Shown here one piece after another: positions 19,310 through 26,904 of a DNA stretch of 64,000 nucleotides. A program made the translations under genes and the position numbers. This DNA comes from Planctomycetota bacterium (GTDB taxonomy: Bacteria > Planctomycetota > UBA1135 > UBA2386), in the NCBI GenBank assembly GCA_014192625.1, contig BJHM01000014.1, forward strand, positions 27,950-91,949. Direction: 5' to 3'. A model generated the notes under the pieces. That model worked only from the letters and a program-made list of their open reading frames with translations, did not search any database and was not told where the DNA came from. How positions within the stretch are numbered: the stretch's first letter is position 1; each line of letters opens with the position of its first letter.

Positions 19310-19370
19310 ACGCAGGCGATGCAGTAACGCAGGCGATGCAGTAACGCAGGCGATGCAGTAACGCAGGCGA
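19310..19370. repeat. 17-bp tandem repeat, 3.6 copies
   Basis: The unit ACGCAGGCGATGCAGTA repeats at 19310, 19327 and 19344 without change, then breaks after 10 bases at 19361-19370. It fills most of the 83-bp gap between two convergent genes and carries no hairpin with a T-run. Confidence 0.92.
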
Positions 19371-19379
19371 AAGTGCGCC

Positions 19380-20522
19380 TTACTTTCCGGTAGCTGGCGG
19401 CTGATCGCGAACCACGAGCACCAGACGGTGTCGCGGCTCACCAGCAGACGCGCTACCCGTAGGCAAAGCCTGCGCAGCAGTGCCACTTCCCCCCCCCGGT
19501 TGCAGGGTTTGCGCCTTGTCATCCTTGGAGTCTCGCTGCTTGCCACCCTGCTCTACCAACTTGCCACCCTGCTCTATCAACTCGGGAAGCGACTCCATCA
19601 CCGCCACCGATGCCGGCTCAGCCTCATCGTTGCGGCATTCAAAACCACGTTCGCGCGCGAGTTCACCAAGCTGCGCTAGGAAGGCTTCCAACTCCGCCTG
19701 CGTGCCTTCGAGCAGCCATGCCATGCCAGATTCCGCCGCGGAGCCAAGCGCGTAGCCCTTATCCGCCTCGCCAACTGTGATCGGCACTCCAGCGAGCGCC
19801 TGCACACGCAGCGGACCAGCGATGCGCGCCGGGTCGAACGGGACTTGCACCGCCTTACTGCGGTCGCTGTTCTTTGCATGGTCGGCACTCAGTGCCACGG
19901 CTGGCCGCAGCAGGGTCACCTGCGGAATCACGGAGCTTTGCACCAAAGGAACCGCACCGCGACGATCACGAAAACCGTCCGGCAGCAGTAACGGAGCGGA
20001 GTCCTTCAGTGGCGCAGCTGGCGCAGCCCTAGCAATGGCTTTTTCTGCCCCATCTGCCGCGCTGCTCGCTGCCATTTTCGACTTAGCCTGCGCAAGTTGC
20101 TTGCCGCCATCCGATGCCCCATCATTTGGCTGCAGACGACCCAGCAACGCCAACAGCAACCACGCCGCGGCTGCGACCATGGCGCTCGAAAGCAATGCAG
20201 GACGGCTCCAGTGCTGGCTGCGGATCGGCGACTTCTTTGCCGCACCCTGCTGGATTGCCACGAGCACACGGCCCGTTAGATCCACAGGTTCATCGCCGCC
20301 AGTCAATGAAGCACGCACCTCGCCAACCATGCGGCGGTAGGCCTCGGCTTCTGTCCGGAGCCGCAGGTTGACGCGCAACTCGGCCTCAAAGCGACTGCGT
20401 TCGCGCGGCGGCAAGCGGTCGTCGCACCAGTCGGCAATGCGTTCATCACCGCTGCTGAGTTCTTTACCGCTGGATTTATCACCGCTGGATTTATCACCGC
20501 TTGGTTGACCGGAACGATTCAT
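19380..20522 (-). CDS. membrane anti-sigma factor
   Basis: A 380-residue protein coupled by a 4-base overlap to an upstream ECF sigma gene. The N-terminal part (DERIADWCDDRLPPRERSRF) has the helical layout of anti-sigma domains, with one Cys but without the HxxxCxxC zinc motif. A single membrane helix lies at about residues 108-127 (ALLSSAMVAAAAWLLLALLG). The 250-residue part beyond it would be periplasmic and holds a beta-rich domain (VPITVGEADKGYALGSA) and low-complexity linkers. The first 25 residues are a Ser/Gly/Asp/Lys repeat (SGDKSSGDKSSG). By analogy it holds the sigma factor at the membrane until an envelope signal releases it. The signal is unknown. Confidence 0.78.
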   Translation of the reverse strand: MNRSGQPSGDKSSGDKSSGKELSSGDERIADWCDDRLPPRERSRFEAELRVNLRLRTEAEAYRRMVGEVRASLTGGDEPVDLTGRVLVAIQQGAAKKSPIRSQHWSRPALLSSAMVAAAAWLLLALLGRLQPNDGASDGGKQLAQAKSKMAASSAADGAEKAIARAAPAAPLKDSAPLLLPDGFRDRRGAVPLVQSSVIPQVTLLRPAVALSADHAKNSDRSKAVQVPFDPARIAGPLRVQALAGVPITVGEADKGYALGSAAESGMAWLLEGTQAELEAFLAQLGELARERGFECRNDEAEPASVAVMESLPELIEQGGKLVEQGGKQRDSKDDKAQTLQPGGGSGTAAQALPTGSASAGEPRHRLVLVVRDQPPATGK

Positions 20523-21142
20523 GACAGGAACTCCTTCAATTGCTCCTGCAGCAACAGGCGACCGCGATGAATCCGCGAACGCACTGTGCCGATCGGGACG
20601 CTGAGCACGGCTGCGATCTCCTCGTAGGAAAGCAACTCCATGTCACAGAGCACCACCGCCTCGCGAAACTCATCTGGCAGCGCACGCACACAGGCACGCA
20701 CGCGATCGGCAAGCTCGCCGTTGGCGGCCGTCTCTACCGGGCTGCGTTCGCGGCCGGTCAGTTCGATATTTGATCCAGCGCCATCGGCTGCCCCATCGCC
20801 GCGCACATCGATCGACAACGTCCTGCGGCCCCGCTGCTTCGCCCGTCGACTTCGATACTCGGAGATCGCCAGGTTCGTAGCGACCGTGTGGACCCAGTAG
20901 GAAAACCTGGCGCTGCCATCAAACAAAGGCAGCGCCTGATGCATCCGCAGGAAGACTTCTTGGCAGAGGTCTTCCGCAACGGCTCGATCACTGGGCAAAA
21001 TAGTGGCGATCACACGAAAGATCCTGCCCTGAAAGGCATGAACGAGTTCGGCAAACGCTTCGAGGTCACCGAGCTTTGCGCGCTGCACCAGTTCTGCTGT
21101 TGGATCCGCGGGGACATGGTTGCTCGCAGTATCTAGCGTCAT
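20519..21142 (-). CDS. ECF-type RNA polymerase sigma factor
   Basis: A 207-residue sigma-70 of the ECF group. Region 2 is clear (DRAVAEDLCQEVFLRMHQAL, then FSYWVHTVATNLAISEYRSR), as is region 4 with its helix-turn-helix (LSYEEIAAVLSVPIGTVRSR). The frame is open upstream to a GTG at 21247, but the ATG at 21142 gives the normal N-terminus. A linker of about 30 residues between regions 2 and 4 is longer than in minimal ECFs. It directs RNA polymerase to a stress regulon and is paired with the anti-sigma gene downstream. Confidence 0.93.
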   Translation of the reverse strand: MTLDTASNHVPADPTAELVQRAKLGDLEAFAELVHAFQGRIFRVIATILPSDRAVAEDLCQEVFLRMHQALPLFDGSARFSYWVHTVATNLAISEYRSRRAKQRGRRTLSIDVRGDGAADGAGSNIELTGRERSPVETAANGELADRVRACVRALPDEFREAVVLCDMELLSYEEIAAVLSVPIGTVRSRIHRGRLLLQEQLKEFLS

Positions 21143-21158
21143 ACGTGGACGGGGCGAG

Positions 21159-21184
21159 GAACGCAGCACGCGGGGGTTGGTTCC
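21159..21184 (-). promoter_or_regulatory. possible self-controlled ECF promoter
   Basis: On the minus strand GGAACC is followed 15 bases later by CGTTCC, about 17 bases before the sigma-factor ATG. GGAAC with a CGT-type -10 is the general form of ECF promoters, so the sigma factor may activate its own operon. The spacing is at the short end and this is a single instance. Confidence 0.3.
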
Positions 21185-21328
21185 TGAAATGGGCAATCGC
21201 GGGTCGAGAGTCACGGATTTCGGCGGACAGTGCCACCAACTCGGCACCTACGGAGGCTCGACCGGCGGCAGCAGGTGCGGGAAGATACCGTTCCACCTCC
21301 TCCGGCGCGCATCTGACCGGCAACTTCC

Positions 21329-21625
21329 ATGGCAAAAGACGTATTCCTGTTCTCCTGTCCCTGCTGCAGCAAGCAAATCGAACTCGACACGCACTCTGGC
21401 AAGGCGCGCGCCGTGATCCCGACCGAAGCCAAGGGCAATCAAAGCATCGACTCGTTATTTGCCGCGCAACAGCACGAAAGCAAGCGACTCGACAACGTCT
21501 TCGACAACGCCAAGCAGGATCACCAAAAGCAAGACCAGCGGCTCGATGAATTGCTGCGCAAGGCCAAGGGCGACACGAAGAAGACACCCGCAGACAAACT
21601 GCGGCGCCCCTTCGACCTCGACTAA
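21329..21625 (+). CDS. small protein with a CPCC zinc-ribbon-like start
   Basis: A 98-residue soluble protein. It begins MAKDVFLFSCPCCSKQIELD, one half of a zinc knuckle (CPCC, Cys10 and Cys13); no second CxxC is present, so metal binding would need a dimer or partner. Residues 40-95 are charged, Gln/Asp/Lys-rich and likely coiled coil (NAKQDHQKQDQRLDELLRKA). Similar short zinc-ribbon/coiled-coil proteins occur as hypothetical proteins. It is divergent from the sigma gene and followed at once by a long tandem repeat. Confidence 0.6.
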   Translation: MAKDVFLFSCPCCSKQIELDTHSGKARAVIPTEAKGNQSIDSLFAAQQHESKRLDNVFDNAKQDHQKQDQRLDELLRKAKGDTKKTPADKLRRPFDLD

Positions 21626-21650
21626 AGCGCCCCATCGCGAGCCGCCTTCT

Positions 21651-21960
21651 CACTCGCGCACCTTGCAACGCGGCACTCACGCACGGTGCAGTGCGGCACT
21701 CGCGCACGATGCAACGCGGCACTCGCGCACGATGCAACGCGGCACTCGCGCACCTTGCAACGTGGCACTCGCGCACGATGCAACGCGGCACTCGCGCACG
21801 GTGCAATGCAGCACTCGCGCACCTTGCAATGCAGCACTCGCGCACCTTGCAATGCAGCACTCGCGCACCTTGCGATGCGGCACTCGCGCACGATGCAATG
21901 CAGCACTCGCGCACCTTGCAATGCAGCACTCGCGCACGATGCAACGCGGCACTCGCGCAC
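21651..21960. repeat. 23-bp minisatellite, 13.5 copies
   Basis: The 310 bp divide exactly into thirteen 23-bp units plus a last 11 bases. Each unit is CACTCGCGCAC, a three-base slot (CTT, GAT or GGT), then GCAAYGCRG. The 11-base core is almost invariant and only the slot and two positions change. Both strands are open in several frames, giving Cys/Arg/Ala-rich pseudo-peptides. No spacers separate the units, so it is not a CRISPR array. Confidence 0.95.
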
Positions 21961-22006
21961 AGAGCGGGCTTGTCAGCACGGCAAGCCGTTGCCTGCCGCG
22001 CGATTG

Positions 22007-23359
22007 CTACTTGCGCGGCTTAGTGCTGCCTAGCAGCTCGAGGCCTTGCTCGTTGTACCTCGGGCGATCCGGGCGATCCGCAAACTCGCGCACCACTGCT
22101 TTTAGCCCAAGGATCACCGCCGTCATGTGCTCGATGTCGAGCTTGCTCACATCATCCGACGGCTGGTGGTAGTCCTTGTGCAGGGAGCCAGCACTGATCG
22201 AGTGCGCCACCACGCCTTCTCTAGCGAGCGACATGTTGTCACTCGCACCGAACAACTGCTTGGCCATCGCAAAATCGATCGTCTGGATGCCCGCCTTCTG
22301 CAATGCCGCACTGGCGATCTCGGCGAAGTCTGAATACTCATGCCCCGTGATCCACGCCGAATGTTCCTTGCCAGGCTCAGGCCGGCCGATCATCTCGATG
22401 TTGACGTTGGCGACAACTTTTGCAAGCGGCACCGGTGGCGCTTTTGCAAACGCGGCAGACCCGCGCAGTCCCTTCTCCTCGCCAGAAAAACAGACGAACA
22501 CCACCGTGCGCGCGGGCGTTGGGCCACGCGCCATGGCTTCGGCCAGCAAAATCACCGCCGTGGTGCCCGATGCGTCGTCGTCGGCACCGTTGTAAATCCC
22601 ATCGCCATCAACTGCGCGGCCCGTGCCGATGTGATCGTAGTGCGACGATACAACTACATATTCATCCGGCTTGCTTGCGCCGCGGATGCAGGCAACGACG
22701 TTGCGCAACGGAATGTCGATAGCAGCCGGTTGCGGTGCGGACCAGTTGACGAAGTATTGCGCGGTTTCCACGCCAGCAGGCAACAACCCCTGCTTCACTA
22801 GGAACACTGGCGCGCTGCCGAGCAACCGTGCCTTCAAGACGCAGCGCTTGCCCTTCGCGGCAACAAAAGACGCATGATCCGCTGGGACTTCGAGCACTGT
22901 CGGTCGCCGACTGCCGCCTGCCAACAACAGGCGCTCAATGCGCGGATCGTCGGCGTAGGCGACGGTCGCCTCCTGATCCTGACCACCTGCTGCCTCACCA
23001 GCGCGCAAGATGCAAACGTCCTCGTCCGCCTTCAGCGTGCACGTCGTGGTCTTGTCGCCCACCGTCATCCGGACCGAAAGCGAAATCGTGGTGGAATCGA
23101 TCTCCACGCCGGGCAGCGAATAGACCTGAAACCATGAGTCCTTGACCACTTGTTCAAGTCCCGCCTTGGCAAAGCGCGCGCCAATCCAATCAGCGGCGGC
23201 TTCGAGTCCCGGGCTCGGCGTGTCGCGGCCCAACCGCTCATCGCTGGCGAGCCAAGACACGGTTTCCTTCACCCGCGCAGCAGTGATGACCTGCTCCCCC
23301 TGCGCGACGAGGAACGGGCTACTGAACAAAAATATCGCCAGCAGCAAAGCATGTTTCAT
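22007..23359 (-). CDS. secreted M28-family zinc aminopeptidase
   Basis: A 450-residue protein with a signal peptide ending in LVAQ. A PA-like insert (residues 100-210) precedes the M28 catalytic core. Visible zinc-ligand motifs are SHYDH, NGADDDASG, SGEEKGL (with the catalytic Glu) and a C-terminal LHKDYHQPSDD His. M28 enzymes remove N-terminal amino acids from peptides in the periplasm or outside the cell. The gene overlaps larE by 4 bases and is the last of a minus-strand run. Confidence 0.92.
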   Translation of the reverse strand: MKHALLLAIFLFSSPFLVAQGEQVITAARVKETVSWLASDERLGRDTPSPGLEAAADWIGARFAKAGLEQVVKDSWFQVYSLPGVEIDSTTISLSVRMTVGDKTTTCTLKADEDVCILRAGEAAGGQDQEATVAYADDPRIERLLLAGGSRRPTVLEVPADHASFVAAKGKRCVLKARLLGSAPVFLVKQGLLPAGVETAQYFVNWSAPQPAAIDIPLRNVVACIRGASKPDEYVVVSSHYDHIGTGRAVDGDGIYNGADDDASGTTAVILLAEAMARGPTPARTVVFVCFSGEEKGLRGSAAFAKAPPVPLAKVVANVNIEMIGRPEPGKEHSAWITGHEYSDFAEIASAALQKAGIQTIDFAMAKQLFGASDNMSLAREGVVAHSISAGSLHKDYHQPSDDVSKLDIEHMTAVILGLKAVVREFADRPDRPRYNEQGLELLGSTKPRK

Positions 23360-24183
23360 GAGAGCACCTCGTTCAAAGAACCACTGCGGTAACCGAGCAA
23401 GTCGAGGGTCACGTGCACATAGCCAGTGGCCCTGATTGCAGATGCCAACGACTCGCGCAGTAGAATCGCGCGCGGGATCTCATCGGCGGCCAATTCCAGT
23501 CGCGCGACATCCCCGTGGTGCCGCACACGAAACACCAAGAACCCTTGCTCGCGCAGCACCTGCTCCGCGCGTTCGATGCGCGACAGCAGCGGCGCGTCGA
23601 TCGGCGTACCGTATGGCACGCGCGAAGACAGGCAGGCAAAGCTCGGTTTGTCAGCCGTGCGCAAACCTTGCTCACGGCTGTATTGCCGGACATCCACTTT
23701 GCAGAAACCAGCGTCGATCAACGGCGCGAGCACACCGTGCTCAGCGGCGGCTTTCTGGCCCGGGCGATGGTCGCCGAGGTCGTCGATGATCGCGCCATAC
23801 AAAACCGGCCAGGCCAACGGTGCGATCTCAGCACGCCGTTTTGCAACGGTGACAAACAGCGCCTGCTTGCAGTGGTAACAGCGGTCACTCGCGTTTTGTC
23901 GGTAGCTCTCTTGATCTAGCTCGTTGGTGGGCAGAACTACATGCCGTGCGCCAATCTCACGCGCGAGCGCTACTGCCTCGGCGAGTTCGACGCGCGGCAA
24001 CGACGGCGAGTCCGCGGTGACTGCCACCGCACGATCGCCGAGCACCGCATGACAGACCTGCAGCAGCATGGTGCTGTCGACACCACCTGAGAACGCGACC
24101 ACTGCGCCTGGCAGCGACTCCAGATGAGCTCGCAGCAAGGCGATCTTTTCGGTATAGGGCAGGCTAGCGGTGGCAGGCAGCAT
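23356..24183 (-). CDS. larE: LarE, ATP-dependent sacrificial sulfur transferase
   Basis: A 275-residue PP-loop protein. The ATP loop is SGGVDS at residues 32-37; the LarE pattern continues with NASDRCYHCK and PSFACLSSRVPYGTPI. The Cys in the last motif corresponds to the one whose sulfur LarE gives to the nickel-pincer nucleotide cofactor precursor. LarB and LarC, which make and metallate that cofactor, are not in the window, nor is lactate racemase. It lies 9 bases after a secreted amidohydrolase and overlaps the M28 gene, neighbours with no obvious link to nickel chemistry. Confidence 0.88.
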   Translation of the reverse strand: MLPATASLPYTEKIALLRAHLESLPGAVVAFSGGVDSTMLLQVCHAVLGDRAVAVTADSPSLPRVELAEAVALAREIGARHVVLPTNELDQESYRQNASDRCYHCKQALFVTVAKRRAEIAPLAWPVLYGAIIDDLGDHRPGQKAAAEHGVLAPLIDAGFCKVDVRQYSREQGLRTADKPSFACLSSRVPYGTPIDAPLLSRIERAEQVLREQGFLVFRVRHHGDVARLELAADEIPRAILLRESLASAIRATGYVHVTLDLLGYRSGSLNEVLS

Positions 24184-24192
24184 TCATGCGTT

Positions 24193-25803
24193 CTAGCGCT
24201 TGCCGGCTCGGAAGACCACACGCCCGCCGATGACGGTGAGCACGACGCTGGCCGACAACAACTCTCGCTCAGGGCAGTTCAGTAGATCGCGATCGAACAC
24301 TGAAAAATCGGCGAGCTTGCCCGCTGCAATGGTGCCGAGTTCTGGCTCAGCGAACATGGCGTAGGCAGCATCGAGCGTAAAGCCACGCAACGCCTGCTCG
24401 CGGGTGAGTTGCTGATCCGGGCGCAGCGGCTCGCCACCTTCGAACGGACGAGTCGTCACCGCCGCATAGATGCCACGTCGCGGGTCGGGGCTTTCGACCG
24501 GAAAGTCACTGCCGAATGCGACCGGCAGGCCTTGCAGCAGGAATGATTTGAAGGCGTAGGCACCCGTTATCCGTTCGGGTCCGAGCCGGACAATCGCCCA
24601 CGGCATGTCGCTGGTCAAATGCGTCGGCTGCATTGACGGCAGCACACCGAGCTCGGCGAATCGCGCGAAGTCGGGCTTCGCCACCACCTGCGCGTGCTCG
24701 ATGCGACAACGCAGCGCAGAACGATCGCCTGTCACCTTGATCGTGGCAAAGGCATTGAGCGCCATGCGGTTGGCAGCATCCCCGATCGCGTGCACGCAGA
24801 TCTGCATGCCGGAGTCCACGCACAATTGCGCGAGCTGTCGCAAGCCCGGCTCGGTCGACAGGAACAGGCCGCGATAGCTGGGCCGATCGGCATAGGGTTC
24901 GAGCAGTGCTGCGCCGCGCGATCCCAGTGCACCATCGGCATACGCCTTCACGGCGCGCACCTGCAACAACCCATCCTTTGACCGCCACGGGCCTTTGCCA
25001 ATCGCCTCGAGCTGGTCCGCAGAATACAGCTCGTAGGCCCGCAGCCGCCACTTGCCCGCCTTGTGCAAGAACTGCAACTCCTCGAACTCGCTGCGCGTAA
25101 TGCCGGCATCGTGAACGCAAGTGATCCCGTATCGAAAACATTCCTCCTGCGCGAGCAGCAGGCGACGCTGCACCACTGCGGTCGTCGACTCCGGCAACGA
25201 CACCAACGACATCGCACTGTCGATCAATACGCCGGTAAGCTCGCCGTCCTCATCCTTCAAGATCTCGCCGCCGCTCGGATTGGCAAGGTCGGCAGAGATC
25301 CCCGCAACGCGCAACGCAGCCAGGTTTGCCAGCGCCGCATGGCCATCAACTCGAAGCAGCCAGACCGGATGGTCTGGGATCTCCATCGACAGGTCGAAGT
25401 GATGCGGCAGATCTTTCGACCGCCACAGATTCTGGTCCCAGCCGCGGCCGATCACCCATTCCCCGCGCGCCTTCTTTTTCGCTACGGCGGCCACGCGCAG
25501 AATTACTTCTTCGTAACTCTTCGTGCCGGACAGGTCGACCTGCTCGAGCGAGTCGCCGAGCGACAGCAGATGCCCGTGCGCATCCTGCAATCCAGGCATC
25601 ACAAAGGCGCCATGCAGATCGATCGTCTCGCAACCCGCAGGTGCTGCGGTGCCGCGCGCGGCAATCCGGCCATCGCTGACGACCAAGGGGCCGTCCCACT
25701 TTTGCGCGGTGCCAGTATAGACCTGCGCATTGGTGAGCACGAGCTCCTGCGCAATCAAACTGGCCGAGCAAACCAAGGGCAGCAACACAGCGTGACTCAG
25801 CAT
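24193..25803 (-). CDS. secreted YtcJ-type amidohydrolase
   Basis: A 536-residue protein. The frame is open upstream, but the ATG at 25803 starts a signal peptide (LLPLVCSASLIAQ), so I take it as the start. The YtcJ-like amidohydrolase_3 layout is clear: VYTGTAQKWDGPLVVSDGRI, then the metal-binding segment MPGLQDAHGHL, an inner His in ICVHAIGDAAN, and near the end FGSDFPVESPDP with the catalytic Asp. The family hydrolyses amides or imides of varied kinds; the substrate is unknown. It leads directly into larE. Confidence 0.85.
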   Translation of the reverse strand: MLSHAVLLPLVCSASLIAQELVLTNAQVYTGTAQKWDGPLVVSDGRIAARGTAAPAGCETIDLHGAFVMPGLQDAHGHLLSLGDSLEQVDLSGTKSYEEVILRVAAVAKKKARGEWVIGRGWDQNLWRSKDLPHHFDLSMEIPDHPVWLLRVDGHAALANLAALRVAGISADLANPSGGEILKDEDGELTGVLIDSAMSLVSLPESTTAVVQRRLLLAQEECFRYGITCVHDAGITRSEFEELQFLHKAGKWRLRAYELYSADQLEAIGKGPWRSKDGLLQVRAVKAYADGALGSRGAALLEPYADRPSYRGLFLSTEPGLRQLAQLCVDSGMQICVHAIGDAANRMALNAFATIKVTGDRSALRCRIEHAQVVAKPDFARFAELGVLPSMQPTHLTSDMPWAIVRLGPERITGAYAFKSFLLQGLPVAFGSDFPVESPDPRRGIYAAVTTRPFEGGEPLRPDQQLTREQALRGFTLDAAYAMFAEPELGTIAAGKLADFSVFDRDLLNCPERELLSASVVLTVIGGRVVFRAGKR

Positions 25804-25888
25804 GGCATTACCTCGACCCACAAGCGTGGCCGCGAGGCCGTTGCGAATCAACGCGCCAAACGAAGGGCCATGCGTTCGCTGCGATTGC

Positions 25889-26842
25889 CTACTCGCCTTC
25901 GCTACACCGGATCTCTGCATCCGGCGTGAAAATCGTGCGCCGACGCACGCGGCCTGCGGGCACTTTGGTGCCCGGAAACACGAGGCACTCCGTCAACGCA
26001 ACATTCTCGCCGATCTCAGCGCCGTCCATCACGATCGTGCGATCGAGCAAACTGCCCGGATGCACGTTCACGCGCGGCGCAATCCAGTTGGGCAGCGCTT
26101 GCTGCGACAGGATCTTCAGATTGAGGTCGAGCAGGTCGGCTGGGTAGCTGACATTGACATCGTCGACGACAACTTCGGAAGCGACCACCTTGTAGCCATC
26201 GTCGAGAAAAATCTGAATCGCATCGGTGATCTCATACTCGTTGCGCATTGCGGTACGCGGCGTGCGGCGTACGGCATCGAAGAACGATAGATCAAACAAA
26301 TAGATGCCGCAGCCCTTCAGGTCGGTGCGCGGGTGACGCGGCTTCTCAACGACACGCGTGACGTAGCCAGATTCACCAACCAACAAAATGAAGTTGCGCC
26401 GGATCGCTGCGAGGTCTGGCTCGCGCTTGCAGGCCAGCGCGCCATGCGCGCGACCGGTGCGCAGCGGTTCTGCCATCGCCGCGAGATCTGCCGTGCCAAA
26501 GTAGATATCGCCCAAAAACAAGAAGAACGGCTTGTCGACATGCGGTTCGAGACGACTCACCGCGTGTGCAATCCCCAGCGTCTCCTCCTGCTCGACGTAG
26601 CGGATGCGCACGCCGTATTGACTGCCATCACCAATCGTGCGCACTACTTCATGTCCGAGATGGCCGATCACCACCACCACATCCTGCACGCCGATTTTGG
26701 CAAGCATCTCAAGCTGGTAGACCAGCAGCGGCTTGCCGAGCACCGGCAGCAAAGGCTTTGGCCAGCGCTCAGAGAAAGGGCGCATGCGTGTCCCCTTGCC
26801 TGCGGCAAGGATCACGCCTTGGAGACCGGATGCGATCGTCAT
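25889..26842 (-). CDS. sugar-1-phosphate nucleotidyltransferase
   Basis: A 317-residue enzyme of the NTP_transferase family. The N-terminal signature is GVILAAGKGTRMRPFSERWPK, with the product-binding EKPRHPRTD and the Asp pair of FLGD and VDDVNV. The C-terminal 60 residues look like a short left-handed beta-helix (GSLLDRTIVMDGAEIGENVA), as in bifunctional or regulated members. It makes an NDP-sugar, probably for surface polysaccharide, from sugar-1-phosphate and NTP. Whether dTTP, UTP or GTP is used cannot be told. It lies 85 bp upstream of the amidohydrolase gene. Confidence 0.88.
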   Translation of the reverse strand: MTIASGLQGVILAAGKGTRMRPFSERWPKPLLPVLGKPLLVYQLEMLAKIGVQDVVVVIGHLGHEVVRTIGDGSQYGVRIRYVEQEETLGIAHAVSRLEPHVDKPFFLFLGDIYFGTADLAAMAEPLRTGRAHGALACKREPDLAAIRRNFILLVGESGYVTRVVEKPRHPRTDLKGCGIYLFDLSFFDAVRRTPRTAMRNEYEITDAIQIFLDDGYKVVASEVVVDDVNVSYPADLLDLNLKILSQQALPNWIAPRVNVHPGSLLDRTIVMDGAEIGENVALTECLVFPGTKVPAGRVRRRTIFTPDAEIRCSEGE

Positions 26843-26904
26843 TGGCGTAGAAGCTTAGGGCGCAAGGGCCGTGCGCGCGCCATTGCACGCGCACGATCCA
26901 TACT

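Noticed and set aside
21651..21960. CRISPR array at the 23-bp repeat
   Set aside because: Units follow each other directly with no unique spacers, the variable part is only three bases, and no cas gene is in the window.
21677..21979. Long Cys/Arg-rich open frames on both strands across the minisatellite
   Set aside because: They exist in several frames at once because the repeat lacks stops; no start site or family similarity supports any of them.
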